A DNA stretch of 64,000 nucleotides from the NCBI GenBank assembly GCA_027012135.1, contig JALUZF010000153.1, positions 1-64,000 of the forward strand. The letters run 5' to 3'. This stretch comes from Gammaproteobacteria bacterium (GTDB taxonomy: Bacteria; Pseudomonadota; Gammaproteobacteria; GRL18). The translations under genes were made by a program, and so were the position numbers. Numbering within the stretch: the first letter of the stretch is position 1; each line of letters opens with the position of its first letter. Shown one piece after another: positions 34,060 through 43,188 of the stretch. The notes under the pieces were generated by a model. The model was not told where the DNA came from, ran no database searches, and worked only from the letters and a program-made list of their open reading frames with translations.

Positions 34060-34656
34060 ATGATAAAGACCAAAACACCTCTTATAGGATGGGCGTTTAA
34101 TGATGTGCTTAATGAACTTCATCAGATTGTATTTGAAGGCGTGCCTGGTGAATCAGAGCCATTTGAATTAACAGTACTTGAGCGTGAATATATTGCCTAT
34201 GTACTTGCCTGTTATTATCAGTGCGAACGTTGCCGGGTATTTCATGAACGGGCAGTGAATGCGGCAAGAGTTAAAGAGAAATCGCCAGACTGGGACTGGA
34301 AAGATGATCTTCTCAGCGCAACATTATTTTTACATCTTGACAGCAAAAAGCTTTCTGAGATTGAATGGAAAAGATGGACAGAAACATGGACTGATTTCTC
34401 AAAACTGATTAACCTGCATCATAAAGGACTTGCCGCATATCTTGCTTATGCTGTGGGTATTGCACGCAATGATAAAAACCTGATGGATCAGGCCTTTGCT
34501 TCTATAAGTGAATCTATAGAGGATAATAATCGTCTCAAGGGTATCATTAGAGATATTGATGGAGTCGTTGTATTTATGAAAGCAGCAACATCAAAAAACA
34601 GGAGTGATCCGACTATTTTTAATAATCTACGTTCCCGTGGAATTGATGATATATAA
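34060..34656 (+). CDS. AhpD/carboxymuconolactone decarboxylase-like protein
   Basis: The fold is suggested by EYIAYVLACYYQCERCRVFH, with CERC and a His three residues on: the CxxC-x3-H redox centre of AhpD-like proteins. The remaining helices match the length (198 residues) of single or one-and-a-half domain members. The ATG at 34060 is preceded by AAGGAGAG, so the longer frame from 34021 is not used. Likely a thiol-dependent redox enzyme; the substrate is unknown. Confidence 0.75.
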   Translation: MIKTKTPLIGWAFNDVLNELHQIVFEGVPGESEPFELTVLEREYIAYVLACYYQCERCRVFHERAVNAARVKEKSPDWDWKDDLLSATLFLHLDSKKLSEIEWKRWTETWTDFSKLINLHHKGLAAYLAYAVGIARNDKNLMDQAFASISESIEDNNRLKGIIRDIDGVVVFMKAATSKNRSDPTIFNNLRSRGIDDI

Positions 34657-34697
34657 TTGCCTGGCTCCCAGACTGGATCAAATAAAAGCATTACAGA

Positions 34698-34854
34698 TGG
34701 ATTGATTCACCAGTTAAAATCATGCAGACCATGCTCCAGGTTCAACTGGAAAAAGCGGTCAGTTTAGCATCTGCATCTTCAGCCCAGGATAGCCTCAGCC
34801 TTGAGTGCAACCTGTATGACTTCAGTCATCATTTAAATCCTGATAACACTTCAA
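34698..34854 (+). pseudogene. Decayed partial duplicate of the auxiliary lipoprotein gene
   Basis: This stretch aligns over most of its length with 31654-31823 inside the lipoprotein gene. Long identical blocks include GTTCAACTGGAAAAA and TCATCATTTAAATCCTGATA, with a deletion of about 11 bases after CAGTTT and scattered changes. There is no start or continuous frame. The similarity stops abruptly at ACACTTCAA just before the LysR stop. Confidence 0.85.
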
Positions 34855-34855
34855 T

Positions 34856-35770
34856 TTACTTGAGACAGATGTCCCAATAGGGAGTATTTTCAAACCGTTT
34901 TACGAGAAAATCAACAAAAGCTCTAACACGTTGAGAAAGATGACGTGTGGGAGGGTAAATTGCGTAAGCATTAATCTGTGGAAGTTTATAATCCTGTAAT
35001 AATGGTACTAATGTACCACGTTCAATTTCTTTATAGACAACAAAGGTTGGGCTCTGGATAATACCCAGTCCTTGTACGGCAGCATCTTTAAGAAATTCTC
35101 CCGTGCTTGCTTTTAAGTATGGATATATTTTTGTTTTGATTTCCTTGCCATTAGTATCTGTAAATTTCCAGTATTCATAATCACGTAGCAGGCTATATAC
35201 GAGGCATTGATGTGCTCTTAAATCATCTGGAAATTGAGGTAAACCCTTTTGCTCAAGATAAACCGGACTGGCACATATAATTGTCTTAACTGGTGCTAAA
35301 CGGCGTGCAATCAAGCTGGAATCAGGTAAGGTTGCAATACGTACTGCCAGGTCAAAGCCTTCCTGCATTAAATCCACTTCACGATCATTAAAATCCAGAT
35401 CAAATTCAATTTTCGGGTGGACATTTAAAAATTCGTTAATGGCTGGCCCCATATGCATGACTCCAAAAGTGGATGGTAAGGCTATCTTCAAACTGCCTTT
35501 TAATGTGCCATGAGCCTGTGCTGTAGACAGTTCTGCTTCGAGAAGATCTTCCACTATTCGTACAGACTGATGGTAAAAAGCTCGTCCCGTATCAGTCAGA
35601 TTCATCCTTCGGGTCGTTCTATGAAAAAGTTCTACACCGAGATGCTCTTCAAGTTCTTTTAAACGCCTACTAACAGCGGATTTGGCAACTGATAGTCTAT
35701 CTGCTGCACCACTGATACTCCCGGCTTCAACCACCCGAATAAAGGTATTCATATTTTCAAAGCGATCCAT
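34856..35770 (-). CDS. LysR-family transcription regulator
   Basis: The 304-residue protein has an N-terminal winged helix (SGAADRLSVAKSAVSRRLKELEEHLG near residues 18-43, cited in part as SVAKSAVSRRLKELE) and a periplasmic-binding-like effector domain. It most resembles the group that represses or activates divergent genes for quinone or pirin-type proteins. The divergent neighbour is a broken pirin gene followed by cytochrome b561 and YceI, so its target may now be those genes. Confidence 0.92.
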   Translation of the reverse strand: MDRFENMNTFIRVVEAGSISGAADRLSVAKSAVSRRLKELEEHLGVELFHRTTRRMNLTDTGRAFYHQSVRIVEDLLEAELSTAQAHGTLKGSLKIALPSTFGVMHMGPAINEFLNVHPKIEFDLDFNDREVDLMQEGFDLAVRIATLPDSSLIARRLAPVKTIICASPVYLEQKGLPQFPDDLRAHQCLVYSLLRDYEYWKFTDTNGKEIKTKIYPYLKASTGEFLKDAAVQGLGIIQSPTFVVYKEIERGTLVPLLQDYKLPQINAYAIYPPTRHLSQRVRAFVDFLVKRFENTPYWDICLK

Positions 35771-35902
35771 ATCATTCCATTATTGTTGCATTTATAAGAA
35801 CAATCATTTCCTATTATTGCTGTTTATTCTTTTTTTCTCAAGAAGAATAATATCTGTAACAACAAAGTATTAAAAATTACTCTGTAATTTGAGGATATTA
35901 AG

Positions 35903-36118
35903 ATGACATAGACTAATCTAACACGAATAATACCCGCTATGGCGACTTCTAACGGTGCAGGTGTTACGATTTACCATAGTATTGGTACACCGACATTATG
36001 CAATTATGATCCTTTTCTATTTCTGGATCATATTAGCAGTGAGAATCCAGAGGAATATATCACCGGAATTCCACCTCATCCACACCAAGGTTTTAATACC
36101 TCTACCTATATTAATTGA
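35903..36118 (+). pseudogene. Truncated pirin gene with an early stop
   Basis: Reading from ATG at 35903 (after GAGG) the frame is M-T-stop, then continues LTRIIPAMATSNGAGV and DPFLFLDHISSENPEEY and ends PPHPHQGFNTSTYIN before a TGA. These are the conserved N-terminal pirin motifs, including the metal-binding HPH. An amber codon is at position 3 (35909-35911) and about three quarters of the protein, including the second metal ligands, is missing. Translation from the internal ATG at 35939 would give only 59 residues. Confidence 0.85.
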
Positions 36119-36168
36119 ATAATTTGGTTCATGTTCATGTCTGATAAAAGACGTAATAAACAGGGGTT

Positions 36169-36720
36169 ATGAAGATGCAATGGAAAAATAATAAAACGCA
36201 TTATGGTTTTATTGCTGTGGCTTTACACTGGCTGGTTGCACTGTTGGTTTTTGGACTCTTTGGACTCGGTTTATGGATGACTCAGCTTGATTATTATAAT
36301 AGCTGGTATAAACAGGGACCATGGTTGCACAAAAGTACTGGTATCCTGCTGTTCTTTGTTGTACTTGCTCGTATGTTCTGGCGATGGTTAACACCACCAC
36401 CCGAGGCATTACTCAGTCATAAAACGATGGAAATCAGATTAGCTCATTTTACCCACTCACTACTCTATTTATTGCTACTGGCTATCATGTTCAGCGGATA
36501 CCTTATTTCAACAGCAGATGGTCGTTCAATAGACGTGTTTGGCTGGTTTTCCATTCCGGCAAGTATTACTTCAATTCCTGAGCAGGAAGATCAAGCCGGC
36601 TGGATACATTTGATGCTGGCATCATTTTTAATCGGAATAGCATTGCTTCATGCAGCTGCCGCTCTTAAACATCATTTTATTGACCGTGATCGTACTTTTA
36701 AACGTATTCTCGGAAAATAA
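36169..36720 (+). CDS. Cytochrome b561-family dihaem membrane protein
   Basis: The 183-residue protein has four membrane helices and the histidines that hold two b haems: HWLVALLVF near residue 20, LHKSTGILLF near 53, and later His in LAHFTHSLLY and ALLHAAAALKHHF. It passes electrons from quinol to a soluble partner. It is followed 28 bases later by a YceI gene, a pairing seen in many proteobacteria. Confidence 0.9.
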   Translation: MKMQWKNNKTHYGFIAVALHWLVALLVFGLFGLGLWMTQLDYYNSWYKQGPWLHKSTGILLFFVVLARMFWRWLTPPPEALLSHKTMEIRLAHFTHSLLYLLLLAIMFSGYLISTADGRSIDVFGWFSIPASITSIPEQEDQAGWIHLMLASFLIGIALLHAAAALKHHFIDRDRTFKRILGK

Positions 36721-36748
36721 GTTTTTTCTAACGATTTGGAGAACATTT

Positions 36749-37330
36749 ATGAAATTACCAACATTAACTACGTCTATACTTTTTGCAGGATTGTCATTGG
36801 GCAGCTCTGCACTAATGGCCGCTGAATACATCATTGATACAAAAGGTGCACATGCGTTTATACAGTTCCGTGTACAACATCTTGGTTATAGCTGGCTGTA
36901 TGGTCGATTCAATGACTTTAGCGGCAAGTTTAATTACGATGAAGCTGCTCCGGAAAAGGCATCCATTGAGGTTACTATTAAGACTGCCAGTATTGATTCA
37001 AATCATGCTGAACGTGATAAACATCTGCGTAGTAAGGATTTTCTCGATGTTAATAAATATCCTGAAGCTAAGTTTGTTAGCACCAGCTTTAACCCTGAAA
37101 AAGGGGGTAAAGGTATGCTAAAAGGGGAGCTGACATTACATGGTATTACCAGGACAGTGGAGATTGAAGTGGAATCTATAGGAGCAGGCAAAGATCCCTG
37201 GGGAGGATACCGTCAGGGATTTGAAGGTAAAACACGATTCGCTATGACTGATTTTGGTATTACAAAAAATTTGGGACCAAAGTCTAAAGATGTAGAAATG
37301 ATATTATCGTTAGAAGGTATAAAACAATAA
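36749..37330 (+). CDS. YceI-family periplasmic isoprenoid/quinone-binding protein
   Basis: The 193-residue product has a signal peptide (ending ALMAAEY) and the YceI lipocalin-like fold: FIQFRVQHLGYSWLYGRF, HAERDKHLRSKDFLDV and LTLHGITRTVEIEVE are the family blocks. It probably carries a quinone or prenyl compound for the b561 protein upstream. The frame is open from 36650 inside b561, but ATG at 36749 with TTGGAGA before it gives a proper signal peptide. Confidence 0.9.
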   Translation: MKLPTLTTSILFAGLSLGSSALMAAEYIIDTKGAHAFIQFRVQHLGYSWLYGRFNDFSGKFNYDEAAPEKASIEVTIKTASIDSNHAERDKHLRSKDFLDVNKYPEAKFVSTSFNPEKGGKGMLKGELTLHGITRTVEIEVESIGAGKDPWGGYRQGFEGKTRFAMTDFGITKNLGPKSKDVEMILSLEGIKQ

Positions 37331-37365
37331 AGATTCAGATTCAACAATAATAAGGAGATATATTT

Positions 37366-38907
37366 ATGTCTAACCCTGTCATTGCAGATAATAAACCTGT
37401 AAAAGTGAACCTTTCAAAAGGTGATGAGTATCATTTTTGTACTTGTGGCCGTTCTAAAAGCCAGCCGTTTTGTGATGGTTCACATATTGGAACCGAATTT
37501 ACTCCGAAGGTAATTGTGGCTGATGAAGCTGGCGATGCGTATTTATGTGCGTGCAAACACAGTCTCAACCAGCCTTATTGTGACGGCACACATGAAAGAT
37601 TTTCCGCTGAGCAGGTTGGGAAGGAGGGCCCAGGTCTGGAATCGAAAGAATCTGGTGTACCTGATGCGGTGGCAACAAAGGAAGAACCTACTATTGAGTT
37701 TATTCACCAGTTAGCAAACGAAGGTCTCAGTGTTATAGGACACCATGGACGAATGACCTCAATGGGTGTGCCACGATATCAATTACCCCATTGGGATGAT
37801 TTGCAAGTTATGGTAGCACAAATGGCTACCAGGCCGTTAATGGAAGATCATCCTGTTGCAACGGAACTGGTTATAGGACCAGAATGTAAAAAACCATTAA
37901 CCTTAAAAACTCCTTTATTTATTTCTGATATGAGTTTTGGAGCGTTGTCAGAAGAAGCAAAAATTGCCCTGTCCAGAGGCGCACAGTTGGCAGGGACTGG
38001 AATTTGTTCAGGTGAAGGCGGTATGTTGCCTGAGGAGCAGGCTGAAAACTCACGTTATTTTTATGAACTTGCCAGTGCCAAATTTGGTTACAGGGAAGAT
38101 CTACTTAAAAACGTTCAGGCATTTCACTTTAAAGGAGGTCAGGGTGCTAAAACAGGTACCGGAGGACATCTTCCCGGGAATAAAAACAAAGGAAAAATAT
38201 CTCAGATACGTGGTATACCAGAAGGACAACCTGCAATTTCACCACCAACCTTTAAGGATCTCAAGACCATTGTAGACTTTCGAAAGTTTGCTGACCGGGT
38301 AAGGTATATAACTGGTGGCATACCTATTGGATTTAAATTAAGTGCTAATCATATTGAAAAAGATATACAGTTCGCTCTTGATGCCAGCGCAGATTACATC
38401 ATTTTAGATGGACGGGGAGGGGGTACCGGTGCGGCTCCAGAAATGTTCAGGGATCATATTAGTGTCCCAACAATCCCGGCATTAGCCAGAGCCCGACGTT
38501 ATCTTGACAGCCAGGGAGCCAGTGGTAGGGTAACATTAATTATCACGGGAGGACTACGGGTACCAATGGATTTTGTCAAAGCCCTGGCGCTTGGTGCAGA
38601 TGGTGTGGCGCTGTCAAATAGTGCAATGCAGGCCATCGGTTGTGTAGCTGCCAGGATATGTAATACTAATAACTGTCCAACGGGTATTGCAACTCAAAAA
38701 GCGGAATTGCGCAAACATATTAATATTGACCATTCAGCAAAAAAACTTGAAAACTTCCTTGCTGCATCGACAGATCTAATGAAAGTGATGGCTCGAGCCT
38801 GTGGTCATGATGCACTGAATAAATTCAATAAGGAAGATTTAGCAACCTGGCATCGTGAGGCAGCATATTTATCAGGTATTAGATACTCTGGTTTTGAAGT
38901 GATTTAA
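37366..38907 (+). CDS. CDGSH iron-sulfur / FMN glutamate-synthase-domain fusion protein
   Basis: Two CDGSH-type 2Fe-2S domains lie at the N-terminus: Cys25, Cys27, Cys36, His40 and Cys61, Cys63, Cys72, His76. The rest (about residues 100-513) is a glutamate synthase alpha/beta barrel that binds FMN, with GGQGAKTGTGGHLPG, DGRGGGTGAAP and the 3Fe-4S cysteines in CNTNNCPTGIATQ. There is no glutaminase domain, so ammonia or another donor would be used if it makes glutamate at all. AAGGAG precedes the ATG. It follows yceI by 35 bases. Confidence 0.88.
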   Translation: MSNPVIADNKPVKVNLSKGDEYHFCTCGRSKSQPFCDGSHIGTEFTPKVIVADEAGDAYLCACKHSLNQPYCDGTHERFSAEQVGKEGPGLESKESGVPDAVATKEEPTIEFIHQLANEGLSVIGHHGRMTSMGVPRYQLPHWDDLQVMVAQMATRPLMEDHPVATELVIGPECKKPLTLKTPLFISDMSFGALSEEAKIALSRGAQLAGTGICSGEGGMLPEEQAENSRYFYELASAKFGYREDLLKNVQAFHFKGGQGAKTGTGGHLPGNKNKGKISQIRGIPEGQPAISPPTFKDLKTIVDFRKFADRVRYITGGIPIGFKLSANHIEKDIQFALDASADYIILDGRGGGTGAAPEMFRDHISVPTIPALARARRYLDSQGASGRVTLIITGGLRVPMDFVKALALGADGVALSNSAMQAIGCVAARICNTNNCPTGIATQKAELRKHINIDHSAKKLENFLAASTDLMKVMARACGHDALNKFNKEDLATWHREAAYLSGIRYSGFEVI

Positions 38908-39097
38908 GGTTTATTTATACGATACCCAATGTAACTTTATTTCACATTGTATTATTTAAATTTGTATTCTATTATAAAAAACCATGTTATTAATTTCTAA
39001 ATACTGGGTGTGAAAGGTAAAAAATATAGTTCCAGACTGGAACAGGTAATTAGTTTGTATCACCAATTGAATCTAAAAGTTTCACAGCGAGACAAAT

Positions 39098-40020
39098 ATG
39101 AATAATAATAACCTGGAAAGTGATGTATATAAGACTTTGCTTGAATCTACCAGAGCAATTCCATGGTCTATTGACTGGGAAACCAAAAAATTTGAATATA
39201 TTGGGCCGCAGATTGAAGAACTACTTGGCTGGCCACAGGATAGTTAGGCAACTGCACAGGAGTGGATAGACAGAATACATGAGGAATACAGAGAAGAAAT
39301 TACTACTTACTGTATTACCCAGTCTGAAAGTGGTGTTGACCATGAAGCTGATTATCCTGCACGGAAAAAAGATGGAGGATACATCTGGATCCGGGATGTG
39401 GTGCACGTTGTCAGAGAAAATGGCATCACCAAAAAACTCATTGGTTTTATGTTTGATATTTCCGAGCATAAACGACTTGAAAATGAATTACTGGAAGCTA
39501 ATAAAAGACTCAAAGCTTTCTCCTACCAGGACGGCCTGACAGGACTTGCCAACCGCCGCCTGTATGATCAGACTTTAGAAACAGAATGGCCCAGGGCAAT
39601 GCGTAATAAACAGCCCATTTCAATGATCCTGATAGACATTGATTATTTCAAAGAATTCAATGATATATATGGACATCTTGAGGGTGATTCTTGCTTGCAG
39701 ACTATATCCAGAGCATTAGAAACTGTTACTACACGTTCAACCGATCTCTGTGCACGCTATGGTGGCGAAGAATTTTATTGTTACTTCCTGGTACCGATCA
39801 GGATAGTGCTATGGAAATCGCAGAAAAAACACGTCAGCTTATCAGGATTTTAAAAATTCCTCATAAAGGATCCAGCATTGATAAATTTGTCACAATTAGT
39901 GCCGGTGTCTGTACCTTGATTCCAGTAATTAATCAGTCACCATCAATACTGTTTGAAAAAGCTGATAAACAGCTTTACCTTGCCAAACACAAAAACAGAA
40001 ACTGTGTAATGTGTGATTGA
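39098..40020 (+). pseudogene. PAS-GGDEF diguanylate cyclase, broken by a stop and a frameshift
   Basis: The reading frame from ATG at 39098 encodes a PAS domain (WSIDWETKKFEYIG, then WIRDVVHVV and FMFDISEHKRLE) and a GGDEF domain (DGLTGLANRRLYD, LIDIDYFKEFND, RYGGEEF). It is interrupted by TAG at 39245-39247 in the PAS domain and loses frame at the T run 39773-39776, after which LLLPGTDQDSAMEIAEKTR continues one frame over to the stop at 40020. One missing T would explain the shift. Confidence 0.9.
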
Positions 40021-40385
40021 GATGGACGGCATCATGCCAACATAAATTTTCTTTAATATGAACAATTCTCGTAAAAAGTTCGGTACCTGAACCTTAAAAC
40101 TTATACAGAATTTACGAGAGAGCGCCTTTTTATATTCATCTTTTTTGGTTATTTAACCCTAAGCTCAGAGACTTTATTTGAACCGGGAAATCCTTTCTAT
40201 ACTTTACTTCATATAAATTACAACTTCGCATAATATATATTATGTAAAATAGCATTTATTCATATAAATGCTTACTGGCCTTATATTTATTATTCATATA
40301 TTATCAACTATCCTCTTACTATTACTTCTATTATTTCTGTCATTATATGCATGCTGTTTACACTGATTTTATATGAGAAATTGAA
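40021..40385. other. Non-coding region with a long hairpin
   Basis: No gene is seen. TCTCGTAAA at 40067-40075 pairs with TTTACGAGA at 40111-40119 around a 35-base loop, followed by CTTTTT, possibly a weak terminator for the broken cyclase gene. The rest is AT-rich and probably holds the promoter of the PhnD-like gene. Confidence 0.5.
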
Positions 40386-41279
40386 ATGTGGTTTTTAAAA
40401 ACTGAACCTCGACAAACTAAAGTTATATCTTCTTTTATCCTTGCTTTTGTTTTTATATTTGTCTTATTAAACAATTCTTATTCGTCAGAAATAAAAGAAT
40501 TAAATCTTGGTATCCTGTCGCTGACACCGCCATCTAAAATTTATAAAAACTGGAAACCATTTGCCCAGTACCTTTCCAGCAAACTGGATATGAAAGTAAT
40601 TATTATTGCTCCCCGTGGTTTTGGAAAATTAAAGAACATGGCCGAAAATAAACAGGTAGATCTGTTTTATGTGAATTCTCATATTTTTTACCGGCTGAAA
40701 AAATCCGGCAAGGCGGTTCCGATTGCACAGATGTATAATATAGCCGATAGTACTACCAGCCAGAGTAATATATTTGTTCGTAATGACTCCAATATCTCAG
40801 ATGTTTCCCAGTTAAAAGGTAAAACCTTTGCTTTTGTCAGCCCTATGGGAGCCGGTGGTTACCTGGCTCCCCGTGCATTTATGTATGAACATGGTATTAA
40901 AACTAAGCAGCAAACCAATGAAATCTTTACTAAAAATCTGACTAATTCCATATATGACGTGTTATTGGGCAAAGCTGATGCGGCTACCATGTGCGGGGTA
41001 AATTACCAGTTGTTGAGTAAAAAATTAGAGACCGGCGAACTTAAAATCATTGCTTCCAGTAGTAAGTATCCAGAAAATGTACTGGCTGCCCGTTCAGACA
41101 TTTCAACTTCCCTGCTTGATAAGATAAGAGCCATTGTTATTTCTATGCCTGATGATAGTTTTGGAAAAGAAATCCTTGCAACGCTTAATAAAATGAAAAT
41201 TAAAAAATTTATTCCATATGATCCGGAAATTGAAAAATTAACTGAGGAACTGCTACGCTCCGGGGAATTCAGTGGCTAA
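40386..41279 (+). CDS. PhnD-like periplasmic binding protein of an orphan sensor pair
   Basis: A signal peptide (about residues 15-35) precedes a PhnD-type binding domain: LNLGILSLTPPSKIYKNW, then VDLFYVNSHIFYRL, VSPMGAGGYLAPRAFM and ADAATMCGVNYQLL. The 297-residue protein has no lipobox. The next gene, a histidine kinase, starts inside its 3' end, so it is more likely a sensory subunit than part of a phosphonate transporter. The architecture matches the pair at 25065-27379. Confidence 0.82.
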   Translation: MWFLKTEPRQTKVISSFILAFVFIFVLLNNSYSSEIKELNLGILSLTPPSKIYKNWKPFAQYLSSKLDMKVIIIAPRGFGKLKNMAENKQVDLFYVNSHIFYRLKKSGKAVPIAQMYNIADSTTSQSNIFVRNDSNISDVSQLKGKTFAFVSPMGAGGYLAPRAFMYEHGIKTKQQTNEIFTKNLTNSIYDVLLGKADAATMCGVNYQLLSKKLETGELKIIASSSKYPENVLAARSDISTSLLDKIRAIVISMPDDSFGKEILATLNKMKIKKFIPYDPEIEKLTEELLRSGEFSG

Positions 41280-42846
41280 ACTACATCTTACACTTTTTGC
41301 TAAAATAGCAATCAGCTTATTTTTTCTATTTACCCTGGCCATGCTGACATCAGGCTATTTCATTGTCCTGAATCAGAATAATAATATCCTTGAAGAAAAA
41401 GAAAAACTGGCCTTTGCAAGTGCCAAAAGCCTGGCTGAAGGAAGTATTGATGCCCTGGTTTCCCGAGATTTTGAATTTCTTGAAAGCTGGCTAAAAGCGG
41501 TTGTTATTACCGATATTTATGCCTATGGTTATATTTCCGGTGTTTCCGGCCATATTCTGGTTCATACTGACGAGGATCAAATTGCAAAATACACCCAACT
41601 CCCCTCTTTTAGGCATTACACCTCTCGCAATCTTATATATCATGGCAGGCCTGTTAAGGAAATCATTTACGCTTCCAGTATTGATGACGATGTATTCGCC
41701 AATGCCCATATTGCTTATTATACTGATAACATCTTATTTACTGTGTTTAGTAATAATGATATTTATATTCTGTTTCTGGTTACGGTGACTTTTCTTAGTC
41801 TTATCTTACTGGCCACTTTATATATTATCCGCCTGCATACTTCTCCGTTAACTGAACTCAATTCATCTATTCAGAATTTTACCTTTGACAATAATAGTTC
41901 CATTGCCCCTGAAATCCTGGAAAGTCCAGATGAAATTGGAAATTTAGCCAATTCTTTTAAAGAATTAATGGCTCGATTAAATTCAGCCTATCAGGATCTA
42001 AAAAATGAAGAACATTTATTGCAGGGAAAGGTAGAACAAAGAACACTTGATTTACAAAATCAAAATGAAGTTCTTATTAAAATGCAGGATCAACTGGTTG
42101 AGTCGGAAAAAATGGCCTCTCTGGGTAACCTGGTCGCAGGCATAGCCCATGAAATTAATACTCCTATTGGTATCTGTTTAACGGCTGTCAGCCATTTAAA
42201 TGATGCCAGTCATGAACTGCAGTTAAAATATGATCAACAGAAACTATCAGAAAGTGATTTTAAAAACTTCCTCTCTTTATCCCATGACAGTTGTGAAATT
42301 GCAACCGAAAATATTAAGCGGGCTGCTCAACTAATTTCAAACTTTAAAAAAATTGCTGTAGGCCAGCATACAGATACTAAAAACTGTTTTAATTTGTACA
42401 CTGAATTACAGCGATTAGTCAAAATATTACTTCCTAAAAATAATAGTAATACCATTTCTGTCCGACTTGACGGTGATGAATCATTAGCCATTAACTCCTA
42501 TCAAAGTGCTTTTTATCAGCTATTCAGTAATTTAATCAACAATAGCCTGCTTCATGGTTTTGAAAACCAGAAAAAAGGGCTGATTAAAATTGCATTTAAA
42601 ATGGATGATGAACAGTTAAGTCTCAAGTATTCCGATAATGGTCACGGCATCCCACAGAAGATCCTGGAACATCTGTTTGAGCCATTTGTAACTACTAAAC
42701 GTGGTCAGGGCGGTTCCGGTTTAGGCACTCATATTGTTTATAACCTGGTAGTACAGAAACTGGGAGGAACAATAGCCTGTGAGAGCGAGTTAGGTCATGG
42801 CGTACACTTCACAATAACCTTCCCTGTTGAAACCTGCAGGCAATAA
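41272..42846 (+). CDS. Membrane sensor histidine kinase, orphan
   Basis: Two helices (about residues 8-30 and 160-185) flank a periplasmic domain; a HAMP-like linker (residues about 190-240), a coiled coil, the dimerisation box MASLGNLVAGIAHEINTPIG and a HATPase domain (LFSNLINNSLLHG, DNGHGIP, GSGLGTHIV) follow. All catalytic residues look intact. The start is GTG, overlapping the PhnD-like gene by eight bases. No response regulator gene is nearby; the downstream neighbour is a glycosyltransferase after a 340-base gap. Confidence 0.9.
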   Translation: MAKLHLTLFAKIAISLFFLFTLAMLTSGYFIVLNQNNNILEEKEKLAFASAKSLAEGSIDALVSRDFEFLESWLKAVVITDIYAYGYISGVSGHILVHTDEDQIAKYTQLPSFRHYTSRNLIYHGRPVKEIIYASSIDDDVFANAHIAYYTDNILFTVFSNNDIYILFLVTVTFLSLILLATLYIIRLHTSPLTELNSSIQNFTFDNNSSIAPEILESPDEIGNLANSFKELMARLNSAYQDLKNEEHLLQGKVEQRTLDLQNQNEVLIKMQDQLVESEKMASLGNLVAGIAHEINTPIGICLTAVSHLNDASHELQLKYDQQKLSESDFKNFLSLSHDSCEIATENIKRAAQLISNFKKIAVGQHTDTKNCFNLYTELQRLVKILLPKNNSNTISVRLDGDESLAINSYQSAFYQLFSNLINNSLLHGFENQKKGLIKIAFKMDDEQLSLKYSDNGHGIPQKILEHLFEPFVTTKRGQGGSGLGTHIVYNLVVQKLGGTIACESELGHGVHFTITFPVETCRQ

Positions 42847-43188
42847 TACTCAAGCAGCCCTGAACTGGGTTAAATATTTATTTCTAATTAACCCTTTAAA
42901 TTTTAAAAGTAAAATTTACTTTTTTTTTACTTTTAATTCACTATTCATTAACTGCTTTACCAGTAAAATATCTCTTGTCAAAAATAATGATAGTCAGGAC
43001 ATTAGTCAATATTTACTTTTCTATGAAAATAATCTTGTTACATAATACGCGACACTTTCTCACCAACCAGACGACTAATATTTTTTCAATACTATATTTT
43101 TTAATGTTAACCAACCCTTGACTTGCATAACACAGTAACTTCAAAACCCGTACCCTGCCATATAAACTTTATATTTCGAGAAAAAATA
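42847..43188. other. AT-rich intergenic region
   Basis: No gene is seen. AAAAGTAAA at 42905-42913 and TTTACTTTT at 42915-42923 form an AT-rich dyad followed by T residues and may be a weak terminator for the kinase gene. A TTGACT at about 43120 could be the -35 of the glycosyltransferase operon, but no good -10 matches it. Confidence 0.4.
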
